The position numbers and the translations under genes were made by a program. The notes beneath the pieces were generated by a model. The model worked only from the letters and a program-made list of their open reading frames with translations. It was not told the origin of the DNA and did not search any database. Source: an uncultured Pseudacidovorax sp. (GTDB lineage Bacteria > Pseudomonadota > Gammaproteobacteria > Burkholderiales > Burkholderiaceae_C). From it: a stretch of 32,074 nt of DNA. Where the stretch lies: assembly GCF_913773995.1 (NCBI RefSeq), contig NZ_CAJYES010000091.1:1-32074 (forward strand), written 5' to 3'. This document shows positions 7,891 to 15,529 of this stretch, piece by piece. Numbering within the stretch: the first letter of the stretch is position 1; each line of letters starts with the position of its first letter.

Positions 7891-9534
7891 TTGACGCACA
7901 TCAATCCCTACGACCTGGGCCTGGACCGCAACGCGGCCAACTTCGTGGCGCTGACGCCGCTGTCCTTCCTGGCGCGGGCCGCGCATGTGTTTCCGCAGCG
8001 CACCGCGCTCATCTACGGCGAGCGCCGCCAGAGCTGGGCCACGACCTATGAACGCTGCCGCCGCCTGGCCAGCGCCCTCGCGCAGCGCGGCGTGGGCCCC
8101 GGCGACACGGTCGCCTGCATGCTGCCCAACGTGCCCGCCATGTACGAGGCCCACTTCGGCGTGCCGATGACGGGCGCCGTGCTCAACACGCTCAACACCC
8201 GGCTCGACGCGCAGGCCATCGCCTTCATGCTCCAGCATGGCGAGGCCAAGGTGCTGCTCACCGACCGCGAGTACGCCGGCGTGGTGGCCCAGGCCCTGAG
8301 CGCGCTGGGCCCGCACCGGCCGCTGGTGATCGAGGTGGACGACGACACGGCGCCGCCCGGCGCGCGGCTCGGCGAGATCGGCTACGAGGACTTCCTCGCC
8401 GCAGGCGATCCGGCCTTCGACTGGCAGCCACCCTCCGACGAATGGAATGCCATCGCGCTCAACTACACGAGCGGCACCACCGGCAACCCCAAGGGCGTGG
8501 TCACGCACCACCGCGGCGCCTACCTCAATGCCGCGAGCAATGCCCTGGCCTGGAACCTGCCCGAGGGTGCGGTCTACCTGTGGACGCTGCCGATGTTCCA
8601 CTGCAACGGCTGGTGCTTTCCGTGGACCACCGCGCTGATGGCCTGCACCAGCGTGTGCCTGCGGCGGGTCGAGCCGGCCGCGATCTTCGGGCTGATCCGC
8701 GAGCACCGCATCACGCACCTGTGCGGCGCACCCATCGTCTACAGCATGCTCATCGCCGCACCCGCCGCGCTGCGCGAGGGCATTGACCATCCCGTGAAGG
8801 GCCTGGTGGCCGGTGCCGCCCCGCCGGCCGCGGTGATCGAGGGCTGCGAGGCCGCGGGCATCGCCATCACCCATGTCTACGGCCTGACCGAGGTGTACGG
8901 CCCCTCCGCCGTGTGCGCGCAGAAGCCCGAATGGGCGCAGCTGCCGCCGGTCGAGCGCGCCCGCATGAACGGCCGCCAGGGCGTGCCCTATCCCTTGCAG
9001 GAGGCAGTGACGGTTCTGGACCCCGCCACGCTGCAGCCCGTGCCGGCCGACGGCGAGACCGTGGGCGAGATCTTCTTCCGCGGCAATGCGGTGATGAAGG
9101 GCTACCTCAAGAACCCGCGCGCCACCGAGGAAGCCTTTGCCGGCGGCTGGTTCCACACCGGCGACCTGGGCGTGCTGCATCCCGACGGCTACGTGAAGAT
9201 CACCGACCGGAGCAAGGACGTGATCATCTCCGGCGGCGAGAACATCTCGTCCATCGAGGTGGAGGACGCGCTGCACCACCACCCCGCCGTGCTCACCGCC
9301 GCCGTGGTGGCCATGCCCGATGCCAAGTGGGGCGAGGTGCCCTGCGCCTTCGTCGAGCTCAAGCCAGGCGCCACGGTGGACGAGGCCACGCTGCTGGACT
9401 TCTGCCGGCCGCTGCTGGCGCGCTTCAAGATGCCCAAGCGGATCGTCTTCGGCGAGCTGCCCAAGACCTCCACTGGCAAGACCCAGAAGTTCGTGCTGCG
9501 CGAGCGGGTGCACTCCGCCAGCGCCATCGAATGA
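7891..9534 (+). CDS. acyl-CoA synthetase (AMP-forming), medium/short-chain type
   Basis: A 547-residue member of the ANL superfamily, which joins a carboxylic acid to CoA through an acyl-adenylate. The AMP-binding P-loop [11 protein letters not shown] is at 192-202; the A5-type motif [12 protein letters not shown] lies near 330-341, the hinge region with [21 protein letters not shown] near 418-438, the A8 loop [13 protein letters not shown], and the catalytic lysine K530 in [10 protein letters not shown]. The overall style (NRxALxxLTPLSFLxRAA opening, [11 protein letters not shown] helix) resembles the AlkK/medium-chain and plant AAE-type ligases rather than acetyl-CoA synthetase. It starts with TTG and is followed 26 bp later by acsA, almost certainly in one transcript. 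The acid substrate cannot be read from sequence; a short-chain or branched acid would fit the neighbours. Confidence 0.88.
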   Translation: MTHINPYDLGLDRNAANFVALTPLSFLARAAHVFPQRTALIYGERRQSWATTYERCRRLASALAQRGVGPGDTVACMLPNVPAMYEAHFGVPMTGAVLNTLNTRLDAQAIAFMLQHGEAKVLLTDREYAGVVAQALSALGPHRPLVIEVDDDTAPPGARLGEIGYEDFLAAGDPAFDWQPPSDEWNAIALNYTSGTTGNPKGVVTHHRGAYLNAASNALAWNLPEGAVYLWTLPMFHCNGWCFPWTTALMACTSVCLRRVEPAAIFGLIREHRITHLCGAPIVYSMLIAAPAALREGIDHPVKGLVAGAAPPAAVIEGCEAAGIAITHVYGLTEVYGPSAVCAQKPEWAQLPPVERARMNGRQGVPYPLQEAVTVLDPATLQPVPADGETVGEIFFRGNAVMKGYLKNPRATEEAFAGGWFHTGDLGVLHPDGYVKITDRSKDVIISGGENISSIEVEDALHHHPAVLTAAVVAMPDAKWGEVPCAFVELKPGATVDEATLLDFCRPLLARFKMPKRIVFGELPKTSTGKTQKFVLRERVHSASAIE

Positions 9535-9560
9535 CCCCCTTTTCCTCCATGGAGACGACC

Positions 9561-11528
9561 ATGAGCGACACCGCCGCCCTCTATCCCCCGCCCCTCGTCC
9601 TGGCCGCGAAGGCCCATGTCTCCGGCCGCGCCGCCTACGACCGCCTGGTGGCCGAGGCCGAGGCCGACCCCGAGGGTTACTGGGGCCGCCTGGCCCGCGA
9701 GTATGTGGGCTGGAAGACGCCCTTCACCCGCGTGCTGGATGACAGCCGGGCGCCCTTCTTCGAATGGTTCAACGACGGCACCCTCAACGCCAGCTGGAAC
9801 TGCCTGGAGCGCAACATCGAGCGCGGCCTGGGCGCCAAGACGGCACTGATCTTCGAGGCCGACGACGGTGCCGTCACGCACGTCAGCTACCGCCAGCTGC
9901 TGGTGCGGGTCAACCGCATCGCCAACGGGCTGCGCGCCCTGGGGGTCAAGAAGGGCGACCGCGTCGTCATCTATATGGCCATGTCCATCGACGGCGTGGC
10001 GGCCATGCAGGCCTGCGCGCGCATCGGCGCCATCCACTCGGTGGTGTTCGGCGGCTTTTCGGCCCATGCCCTGCGCGACCGCATCGCCGACACCGGCGCC
10101 TGCGTGGTCATCACGGCCGACCAGCAGGTGCGCGGCGGCAAGCAGCTGCCGCTCAAGGCCATCGTGGACGAGGCGCTGGCCCAGGGCGGCTGCGCCAGCG
10201 TGCGGCATGTGGTGGTGGCCCGGCGCACCGGTGCGGCCGTGCCCTTCCAGGCGCCGCGCGACCTGTGGCTGGACGAGCTGGTCGACGGCCAGAGCGAGCA
10301 TTGCGAGCCCGAATGGGTGGAGGCGGAGCATCCGCTCTTCCTGCTCTACACCTCGGGCTCCACCGGCACGCCCAAGGGCGTGCAGCACGCCACCGGCGGC
10401 TACCTGCTGCATGCGGCCCTGACCTGCCACTGGACCTTCGACATGAAGGCCGACGACATCTTCTGGTGCACCGCCGACATCGGCTGGGTGACGGGCCACA
10501 CCTACATCGCCTACGGGCCGCTGATGCTGGGCGCGACGCAGATCGTGTTCGAGGGCGTGCCGACGTACCCCGATGCGGGCCGCTTCTGGAAGATGATCGA
10601 GGCGCACCGCGCGACGATCTTCTACACGGCGCCGACGGCCATCCGCTCGCTCATCAAGGCGGCCGAGGCCAACGAGGCGGTGCACCCGGCCCGCTACGAT
10701 CTGTCGAGCCTGCGCATCCTGGGTTCGGTGGGCGAGCCGATCAACCCGGCCGCCTGGACCTGGTACCACCAGCATGTCGGCGGCGGGCGCTGCCCCATCG
10801 TCGACACCTTCTGGCAGACGGAGACGGGCGGGCACATGATCACGCCGCTGCCGGGCGCGACGGACCTGGTGCCGGGCTCGTGCACCCTGCCCTTCCCGGG
10901 CATCGCGGCGGCGGTGGTGGACGAGACGGGCAACGATCTGCCCTGGGGGCAGGGCGGCATCCTGGTGGTCAAGCGGCCCTGGCCGTCGATGATCCGCACG
11001 ATCTGGGGCAATCCGGAGCGTTTCCGCAAGGGCTACTTTCCGGAAGAATTCCAGGGCCGCTACTACCTGGCGGGCGATGGTGCGATCCGCGATGCGACGA
11101 CGGGCTACTTCACGATCACGGGCCGCATCGACGACGTGCTGAACGTGTCGGGCCACCGCATGGGCACGATGGAGATCGAGTCGGCCCTGGTGGCCAAGAC
11201 CGATTTGGTGGCCGAGGCCGCGGTGGTGGGGCGCCCGGACGACACCACGGGCGAGGCGATCTGTGCCTTCGTGGTGCTCAAGCGGCCGCGCCCGACGGGC
11301 GAGGAGGCGAAGGCGCTGGCGAACGAGCTGCGCAGCTGGGTGGCCAAGGAGATCGGGCCGATCGCCAAGCCCAAGGACATCCGCTTCGGCGACAACCTGC
11401 CGAAGACGCGCAGCGGCAAGATCATGCGCCGGCTGTTGCGCAGCATCGCCAAGGGTGAGGCGATCACGCAGGACACCTCGACGCTGGAGAACCCGGCGAT
11501 CCTGGAGCAGTTGGCGCAGGCGAACTGA
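9561..11528 (+). CDS. acsA: acetyl-CoA synthetase (AMP-forming)
   Basis: This 655-residue enzyme activates acetate to acetyl-CoA for central metabolism in the cytoplasm. It has the N-terminal ACAS cap ([20 protein letters not shown], about 41-60), the P-loop [11 protein letters not shown] at 263-273, [12 protein letters not shown] and the acetate-pocket motif [15 protein letters not shown], the hinge and [20 protein letters not shown], and the C-terminal [10 protein letters not shown] with K620, the lysine acetylated in Acs enzymes. Length is the usual 650. The start at 9561 is preceded by GGAGAC four bases upstream and matches the family N-terminus; the frame is open further upstream inside the previous gene. 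It closes the divergent half of the acetate module; the repeat region begins directly after its stop and I see no normal terminator. Confidence 0.95.
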   Translation: MSDTAALYPPPLVLAAKAHVSGRAAYDRLVAEAEADPEGYWGRLAREYVGWKTPFTRVLDDSRAPFFEWFNDGTLNASWNCLERNIERGLGAKTALIFEADDGAVTHVSYRQLLVRVNRIANGLRALGVKKGDRVVIYMAMSIDGVAAMQACARIGAIHSVVFGGFSAHALRDRIADTGACVVITADQQVRGGKQLPLKAIVDEALAQGGCASVRHVVVARRTGAAVPFQAPRDLWLDELVDGQSEHCEPEWVEAEHPLFLLYTSGSTGTPKGVQHATGGYLLHAALTCHWTFDMKADDIFWCTADIGWVTGHTYIAYGPLMLGATQIVFEGVPTYPDAGRFWKMIEAHRATIFYTAPTAIRSLIKAAEANEAVHPARYDLSSLRILGSVGEPINPAAWTWYHQHVGGGRCPIVDTFWQTETGGHMITPLPGATDLVPGSCTLPFPGIAAAVVDETGNDLPWGQGGILVVKRPWPSMIRTIWGNPERFRKGYFPEEFQGRYYLAGDGAIRDATTGYFTITGRIDDVLNVSGHRMGTMEIESALVAKTDLVAEAAVVGRPDDTTGEAICAFVVLKRPRPTGEEAKALANELRSWVAKEIGPIAKPKDIRFGDNLPKTRSGKIMRRLLRSIAKGEAITQDTSTLENPAILEQLAQAN

Positions 11529-11544
11529 GGGGGCTGGTCGGGCG

Positions 11545-11574
11545 GGTCGTTCCGGTTGCATCGGTCGCATCGGT
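11545..11574. repeat. degenerate 9-bp units outside the left arm
   Basis: GGTCGTTCC, GGTTGCATC and GGTCGCATC follow one another at 11545-11571 and lead into the 8-bp array. The reverse complement of the array right of the other arm has similar units (such as GGTCGCAAG), so the two flanks look related. Confidence 0.5.
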
Positions 11575-11630
11575 GCTTCGATGCTTCGATGCTTCGGTGC
11601 TTCGGTGCTTCGGTGCTTCGGTGCTTCGGT
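11575..11630. repeat. tandem 8-bp array, GCTTCGRT x7
   Basis: Seven exact-length units: two GCTTCGAT then five GCTTCGGT. The variant switch occurs once, as expected if the array grew by slippage of two founder units. Confidence 0.93.
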
Positions 11631-11631
11631 C

Positions 11632-11676
11632 GCACCAGGCGCACCAGGCGCACCAGGCGCACCAGACGCACCAGGC
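11632..11676. repeat. tandem 9-bp array, GCACCAGGC x5
   Basis: Five units, the fourth being GCACCAGAC. The last unit (11668-11676) is also the outermost 9 bp of the left 183-bp arm. Confidence 0.93.
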
Positions 11677-11850
11677 GTCGGAACGGTAACCCGGCAGAGG
11701 ACGTCGGCATGCGCGCTCCCGGTGCGCGCTCGCGCCGACCTGCTTGCCTCACTACACGGGTGCTCGCTCTCCACCGACGTGCCTGCCGCACTGCACGGCG
11801 CCGCGAATGGCACCTCCGCACGCACACCGCCATCCTCCACCTCGACGCCG
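11668..11850 (+). repeat. left arm of a 183-bp inverted repeat
   Basis: Aligned with the reverse complement of 12205-12387 it shows nine substitutions and no insertion or deletion in 183 positions, by hand count. The part running from CTCACTACACGGG (about 11747) to the CATCCTCC near 11837 is identical over about 91 bp. It contains GTAACCCGG near its outer end (GTTAACCCGG in the other arm). No coding capacity is recognised. Confidence 0.93.
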
Positions 11851-11890
11851 CGCGCGAGTCCTACCCTTTTCAGGTCGCGGGGCCGTGAAG

Positions 11891-11938
11891 CCCTCGAACC
11901 CTCGAGCCCTCGAGCCCTCGAGCCCTCGAGCCCTCGAA
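11891..11938. repeat. tandem 8-bp array, CCCTCGAG x6
   Basis: Six units; the first and last read CCCTCGAA, the four inner ones CCCTCGAG. Confidence 0.93.
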
Positions 11939-11974
11939 TCATGGAGTCATGGAGTCATGGAGTCATGGAGTCAT
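11939..11974. repeat. tandem 8-bp array, TCATGGAG x4.5
   Basis: Four perfect units followed by TCAT, directly joined to the arrays on both sides without any spacer. Confidence 0.93.
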
Positions 11975-12030
11975 GCGGCAATGCGGCAATGCGGCAATGT
12001 GGCAATGTGGCAATGTGGCAATGTGGCAAT
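11975..12030. repeat. tandem 8-bp array, GYGGCAAT x7
   Basis: Three GCGGCAAT units followed by four GTGGCAAT units, then GCGGGCC. As in the first array, a single variant boundary divides the block. Confidence 0.93.
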
Positions 12031-12050
12031 GCGGGCCAGTCAACCCCAGA

Positions 12051-12076
12051 CCGTTCGGGCTGAGCCTGTCGAAGCC
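12051..12076 (+). repeat. REP-like 26-mer, forward copy
   Basis: CCGTTCGGGCTGAGCCTGTC continues GAAGCC. It resembles, from memory, a short sequence scattered through intergenic regions of many proteobacteria (core TGAGCCTGTCGAAG). An inverted copy lies 65 bp further on. Confidence 0.65.
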
Positions 12077-12141
12077 TCGCCCATCAAGGTGGAGCCGAGT
12101 CGGGTGAGGACGGCCCGCCTTTGCGCCGCGCGCCGCTCTGC

Positions 12142-12165
12142 CCTTCGACAGGCTCAGGGCGAACG
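12142..12165 (-). repeat. REP-like element, inverted copy
   Basis: On the minus strand this reads CCGTTCGCCCTGAGCCTGTC then GAAG, matching the copy at 12051-12076 except at two bases (CC for GG after TTCG). Together the two could pair into a stem of about 24 bp in a transcript. Confidence 0.65.
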
Positions 12166-12204
12166 GAGTCAAGACCTGGACGGCTGAACCCGGCAGTTCA
12201 GGTG

Positions 12205-12387
12205 CAGCGTCGAGGCGGAGGATGGCGGTGTGCGTGCGGAGGTGCCATTCGCGGCGCCGTGCAGTGCGGCAGGCACGTCGGTGGAGAGCGAGCACCCGTG
12301 TAGTGAGACAAGCCGGTCAGCGCGAGCGTGCACCGGGAGCGCGCATGCCGACGTCCTCCGCCGGGTTAACGTTCCGACGACTGGTGC
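12205..12387 (-). repeat. right arm of the 183-bp inverted repeat
   Basis: Inverse copy of 11668-11850. The centre between the arms is 354 bp (11851-12204). The arm ends exactly where the flanking period-9 array begins, and the array keeps its 9-bp phase up to that point. Confidence 0.93.
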
Positions 12388-12495
12388 GACTCGTGCCGTC
12401 CTCGCCACTCATGCCACCCTTGTGACCCTTGCGACCCGCGTCATCCACATGATCCGTCCGACCGATGTGACCAGCGCAACCTGCGCAACCCTGAC
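12388..12495. repeat. degenerate period-9 array outside the right arm
   Basis: The 108 bp divide into twelve 9-mers of the form [GAC]A[CT][CT]NNNGC or close to it: GACTCGTGC, CGTCCTCGC, CACTCATGC, CACCCTTGT, GACCCTTGC, GACCCGCGT, CATCCACAT, GATCCGTCC, GACCGATGT, GACCAGCGC, AACCTGCGC, AACCCTGAC. The units have drifted but the register holds throughout. Confidence 0.7.
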
Positions 12496-12523
12496 GCAGG
12501 CACATGGCCGCCCCACGCAAGAC

Positions 12524-13423
12524 TCAGCGCCGCGCCGGCACCACCGCCGCCAGCTGCTCGCGCAACCACCGATGGGCCGCATCCTGCTGGTGCCGCAGAT
12601 GCCACACCATGTACATCGGCAGCGGCGGACAAGCGACCGGCACCGCCACGCTGGCAAATTCGCGCATCAGGCCTTCGCCTAACAACCCAGGCACCGTCGC
12701 CAGCATCGGCGTGCCCCGCAGGAAAGCCGGCAGGCCGGCGAAGCCCGGCACCGTCACCACGAAATGCCGCTCGATGCCGCGCGCCGCCAGCGCCTCGTCC
12801 AGCGCCATGCGCCGCTGCGGCGGGTAGACCACCGTCGCATGGTCCGCGGCCAGCCACTCTCGGCGCGTGGCCGGCGCCTCGCGCACGGCCGGGTCGTAGA
12901 AGACGCGCCATCGGTCCTCGAACAGACGCTTCTGCACGATGTCGCTGCCCTCGGGCGGGCGGGGACTGACCACCAGCTGGCACTGGCCGCTGCGCAGCAT
13001 CTCGGCCGTGGGCACGTCCGAGGGCAGCACGCGCAGCACCAGCCCCGGCGCCTGCGCGCGCAGCCGCGCGGCCAGGGGCACCAGCAACACCTCGCGCTGG
13101 AAATCGTTGGCGGCGATGGTGAGCACGCCGCGCCAGGCCGCGGGATCGAAGTGGGCATGCCGCGCAAAGGCCTGCAATTGCGCCAGCAGCTCGCGCGCCT
13201 GCGGCGCCAGGGCCTGCGCATGGGCCGTCGGCACGATGCCGCGGCCCGACTTGACGAACAACGGGTCACCCGTGATGGCGCGCAGCTTGTCCAGCAGATG
13301 GCTCACCGCCGACTGCGTGACACCCAGGCGCTGTGCAGCACCTGTGATGGAGCCCGTCTCCACCACCGCCACCAGCAGGCGCAGCAGCCGTGCGTCCAGA
13401 TCCGACCAATCGAGATCGCTCAT
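12524..13423 (-). CDS. LysR-family transcriptional regulator
   Basis: A 299-residue LysR-type regulator. The winged helix-turn-helix is at about 8-65 (LRLLVAVVETGSITGAAQRL, then VTQSAVSHLLDKLR and GDPLFVKSGRG), followed by the linker helix and a periplasmic-binding-protein-like effector domain from about 92 (GVLTIAANDFQREVLLVPLA). It is divergent from the dioxygenase genes with 90 bp between, the classic layout of a regulator acting on the neighbouring catabolic operon, so control of ligAB is the likely job; the inducer is unknown. The start at 13423 (MSDLDWSDLD) fits the usual spacing to the helix-turn-helix; alternatives at 13432 and 13459 exist and none has a good Shine-Dalgarno. Its 3' end faces the composite repeat region. 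Confidence 0.88.
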   Translation of the reverse strand: MSDLDWSDLDARLLRLLVAVVETGSITGAAQRLGVTQSAVSHLLDKLRAITGDPLFVKSGRGIVPTAHAQALAPQARELLAQLQAFARHAHFDPAAWRGVLTIAANDFQREVLLVPLAARLRAQAPGLVLRVLPSDVPTAEMLRSGQCQLVVSPRPPEGSDIVQKRLFEDRWRVFYDPAVREAPATRREWLAADHATVVYPPQRRMALDEALAARGIERHFVVTVPGFAGLPAFLRGTPMLATVPGLLGEGLMREFASVAVPVACPPLPMYMVWHLRHQQDAAHRWLREQLAAVVPARR

Positions 13424-13433
13424 GCAATGCATG

Positions 13434-13450
13434 ATGATCCATCGGTTTAT
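13434..13450. promoter_or_regulatory. imperfect dyad between lysR and ligA, possible LysR site
   Basis: ATGATCC-ATC-GGTTTAT pairs at five of seven positions. It sits in the divergent spacer next to a TTGACA (13453-13458) that could be a plus-strand -35 hexamer, though no -10 lies at 16-18 bp from it. Weak evidence. Confidence 0.25.
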
Positions 13451-13513
13451 CTTTGACAACGGCCCGCGAATACTGGTGGCCTTCCTTCACCACGGGATCG
13501 ACGAGGAGACCGC

Positions 13514-13870
13514 ATGACCACCCCCACACCAGCCACGCCCATCGAGGGCACCACCCTGTTCGACGGCGATCAGGCCCGCAAGGGCTATGCGCTCAACAAG
13601 ATGTGCTTCTCCTTCAACGAAGAAGCCAATCGCCAGGCCTTCCTGGCCGACGAGGAGGGCTACATGCGCCGCTACGGCCTCAATGCCGAGCAGGCCGCGG
13701 CCATCCGCGCGCGCAACGTGCTGCAGCTCATTGCTGCGGGCGGCAATGCCTACTACCTGGCCAAGTTCGCGGACATCTTCAAGCTGGACATGCAGGACAT
13801 CGGCGCCCAGCAGACGGGCCTCTCCAAGGACGAATTCAAGGCCCGGCTCGTCGCGGCCAACTTCCAGTAA
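13514..13870 (+). CDS. LigA-type small subunit of an extradiol dioxygenase
   Basis: This 118-residue protein matches the LigA fold, the alpha subunit of protocatechuate 4,5-dioxygenase: RKGYALNKMCFSFNEEANRQ at about 22-41, EEGYMRRYGLNAEQAAAIRARN, and LLAAGGNAYYLAKFADI-like region near 73-90. LigA covers the active site of LigB and shapes the substrate pocket. It is about 20-30 residues shorter than the well-studied LigA and PmdA, mainly at the ends. A strong AGGAGA at 13504-13509 precedes the ATG. The LigB-type partner begins 20 bp downstream. The short length leaves open a substrate other than protocatechuate, for example gallate or another catechol. Confidence 0.85.
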   Translation: MTTPTPATPIEGTTLFDGDQARKGYALNKMCFSFNEEANRQAFLADEEGYMRRYGLNAEQAAAIRARNVLQLIAAGGNAYYLAKFADIFKLDMQDIGAQQTGLSKDEFKARLVAANFQ

Positions 13871-13890
13871 AGCCACAGAGGAGAAAAGCC

Positions 13891-14736
13891 ATGGCCAAGA
13901 TCATCGGCGGCGTCGGCACCTCGCACATTCCCGCCATCGGCAACGCGATCCACAAGGGCCTGCAGGCCGAGCCCTACTGGAAGCCCTTCTTCGACGGCTA
14001 TCCGCCCGTGCACGACTGGCTGGCGACGGCCCGGCCCGACGTGGTGGTCCTGTTCTACAACGACCATGGCCTCAACTTCTTCCTCGACAAGATGCCCACC
14101 TTCGCCGTCGGCGCGGCGTCGCAGTACGCCTCGGCCGACGAGGGCTGGGGCATTCCGGCGCAGCCGCCGGTGGGGGGCGAGCCGGCGCTGTCGTGGCAGC
14201 TGATCAACACGCTCATCGAGCGCGAGTTCGACATCGTCAGCTGCCAGGAGATGCTGGTTGACCATGCCTGCACCCTGCCGCTCAAGCTGCTGTGGCCCAG
14301 CGGCGACTGGCCGGTAACCCTCGTGCCGGTGTGCATCAACACGGTGCAGTTCCCGCTGCCCAAGGCCAGCCGCGTCTATGCGCTGGGCAAGGCCGTCGGC
14401 GAGGCCGTGGCGGCCTGGGGCGAGGACCGGCGCGTGCTCTTCGTCGCCTCGGGCGGGCTGTCGCACCAGCTCGACGGCACGCGCGCCGGCCACATCAACA
14501 AGCGCTTCGACCTGCAGTTCATGGACAGCCTGCTCACCAACCCGGAATGGGCCACGCAGTTCTCGGTGCACGAGATCGTCGAGAAGGCCGGCACCCAGGG
14601 CGTGGAACTGCTCATGTGGCTGGCGATGCGCGCGGCGCTGACGGCGGCGGGCCCGTCGGTGCGCAAGGTGCACGCCAATTACCACCTGCCGATCTCGAAC
14701 ACCGCGACGGCGCTGCTGGCGCTGGAGACGGCCTGA
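13891..14736 (+). CDS. LigB-type catalytic subunit of a class III extradiol dioxygenase
   Basis: This 281-residue protein is the beta subunit, which binds Fe(II) and opens the aromatic ring next to the hydroxyl groups. Ligands line up well with LigB: H12 (GVGTSHIPAIG), H59 (FYNDHGLNFF) and E239 (GTQGVEL); the catalytic histidine is H192 in ASGGLSHQLDG. PmdB/LigB are about 285-300 residues, so length is near normal. The start at 13891 has AGAGGAGA at 13877-13884; the open frame extending back to 13453 overlaps ligA and is not used. No other genes of the 4,5-cleavage route (dehydrogenase, hydrolase, hydratase, aldolase) are in the window, unlike the pmd and lig operons, so protocatechuate 4,5-dioxygenase is the best family name but the substrate is not proven. 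Confidence 0.87.
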   Translation: MAKIIGGVGTSHIPAIGNAIHKGLQAEPYWKPFFDGYPPVHDWLATARPDVVVLFYNDHGLNFFLDKMPTFAVGAASQYASADEGWGIPAQPPVGGEPALSWQLINTLIEREFDIVSCQEMLVDHACTLPLKLLWPSGDWPVTLVPVCINTVQFPLPKASRVYALGKAVGEAVAAWGEDRRVLFVASGGLSHQLDGTRAGHINKRFDLQFMDSLLTNPEWATQFSVHEIVEKAGTQGVELLMWLAMRAALTAAGPSVRKVHANYHLPISNTATALLALETA

Positions 14737-14787
14737 AGCGCGCGGCCCCGTCACCGGGGCCGCCACAAAGCAGCAGTCCCATGAACG

Positions 14788-14821
14788 AAGGCCTGCGGGC
14801 AGTCGCCTCGCAGGCCTTTTT
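14788..14821 (+). terminator. Rho-independent terminator after ligAB
   Basis: AAGGCCTGCG (14788-14797) pairs with CGCAGGCCTT (14809-14818), the loop adds a GGC/GCC pair, and TTTTT follows (14817-14821). It lies 51 bp past the dioxygenase stop. A second perfect 9-bp hairpin without T-tract, GCGGCCCCG/CGGGGCCGC with loop TCAC, is at 14742-14763 directly after the stop codon. For the converging cytochrome gene the T-tract is on the wrong side. Confidence 0.85.
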
Positions 14822-14845
14822 GGTTGGCCGAGCCCGCTAACTGGA

Positions 14846-15529
14846 TTACTTGCTGGCCGTGCGGTGCAGCTCGGATTCCGGCACCGTCTTGAGCTCGCCC
14901 GGCAACGAGGCGATGTACTGGGCCAGCTGCTTGAGCTCGGCGTTGCTGTAGGGCTTGACCTGGGTGCTCATCACCGCATTGGAGCGGCCGACCATCGGGT
15001 GGCTGGTCTTGTAGGCCTTGAGTGCCACGAAGAGGTAGTCGCCGTACTGGCCGGCGAGCTTGGGCACCGTAGCGTCGTTGGGGGTGTTGAAGTTGGCGCC
15101 GTGGCACTTGGTGCAGCTGTTGTCGGCGTTGCGGGCGATCAGGGCCTGGACCTTGTCGCTGGGCGCCTTGGCAGTGGCCGGCGGGGCGGCACCGTCGTTC
15201 ATGCCGAGGGCCGAGTAGTAGGCGGCCAGGTCGGCGATGTCCTGCTCGGTGAGGGTGTCGGCAATGGCCCGCATGGTGGGGTGCTTGCGGTCGCCCCCCT
15301 TGTAAGCCGTCAGCGCCGCCGTGATGTAGCCGGCGCTCTGGCCCGCGATCTTGGGCACCTTGTGCACTTCGGGGAAGCTGGCCTGGTAGCCCACGATGCC
15401 GTGGCAGCCCACGCACATGGCCACCTTCTTCGCGCCGTTGTCGGCATTGCCCGTCACCTTCTGCGCGGAGGCCACGCTGGTCACGCAAGCGACAGCGAGG
15501 GCAAACATCGTGGTCAACAGCTTGTTCAT
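14846..15529 (-). CDS. dihaem cytochrome c4
   Basis: A 227-residue periplasmic electron carrier. A Sec signal peptide covers residues 1-22 (MNKLLTTMFALAVACVTSVASA, here given only as evidence of a hydrophobic core with an SVASAQ cleavage site). Two haem c sites follow: C39VGCH43 and C139TKCH143, each followed by the c4-type PKIAGQ / PKLAGQ loop and an aligned Met (HPTM near 86 and the VM near 175-180) as sixth ligand. The two halves are internal duplicates. Cytochrome c4 passes electrons to terminal oxidases or other periplasmic acceptors. The start at 15529 is required by the signal peptide; the open frame upstream to 15694 runs through the divergent promoter. No strong Shine-Dalgarno is visible. 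Confidence 0.9.
   Translation of the reverse strand: MNKLLTTMFALAVACVTSVASAQKVTGNADNGAKKVAMCVGCHGIVGYQASFPEVHKVPKIAGQSAGYITAALTAYKGGDRKHPTMRAIADTLTEQDIADLAAYYSALGMNDGAAPPATAKAPSDKVQALIARNADNSCTKCHGANFNTPNDATVPKLAGQYGDYLFVALKAYKTSHPMVGRSNAVMSTQVKPYSNAELKQLAQYIASLPGELKTVPESELHRTASK

Larger units (their letters stand above)
11529..12523. other. 995-bp gene-free composite repeat region between acsA and lysR
   Basis: This spacer lies between two converging genes. From left to right it contains: period-9 units (11545-11574), an 8-bp array (11575-11630), a 9-bp array (11632-11676), the left 183-bp arm (11668-11850), three further 8-bp arrays (11891-12030), an inverted pair of REP-like sequences (12051-12076 and 12142-12165), the right arm (12205-12387) and a degenerate 9-bp array (12388-12495). 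No transposase or plausible gene is present; short open frames here are made of the repeats themselves. Each part is listed separately. Confidence 0.85.

Noticed and set aside
9189-11942. A 917-codon open frame on the minus strand antisense to the two synthetase genes, with Gly-Ala-Pro repeats
   Set aside because: It is antisense to two genes with complete catalytic motifs; long antisense frames are expected at this GC content, and its repeat part is only the translated 8- and 9-bp arrays.
11575-12030. CRISPR array
   Set aside because: Units are 8-9 bp and directly joined, with no spacers and no cas genes.
11556-12187. Small plus-strand open frames in the repeat region with periodic peptides
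   Set aside because: The peptides arise from the arrays (period 8 shifts frame each unit), with no ribosome sites and no recognised similarity.
11668-12387. Insertion sequence with terminal inverted repeats
   Set aside because: There is no transposase in the 354-bp centre and no clear target duplication; only a non-autonomous element remains possible.
13453-13474. Complete sigma-70 promoter before ligA (TTGACA and AATACT)
   Set aside because: The spacing is only about 10 bp, too short for a standard promoter.
14742-14763. 9-bp hairpin right after the ligB-like gene as the terminator
   Set aside because: No T-tract follows; the hairpin at 14788-14821 has one and is the better terminator.
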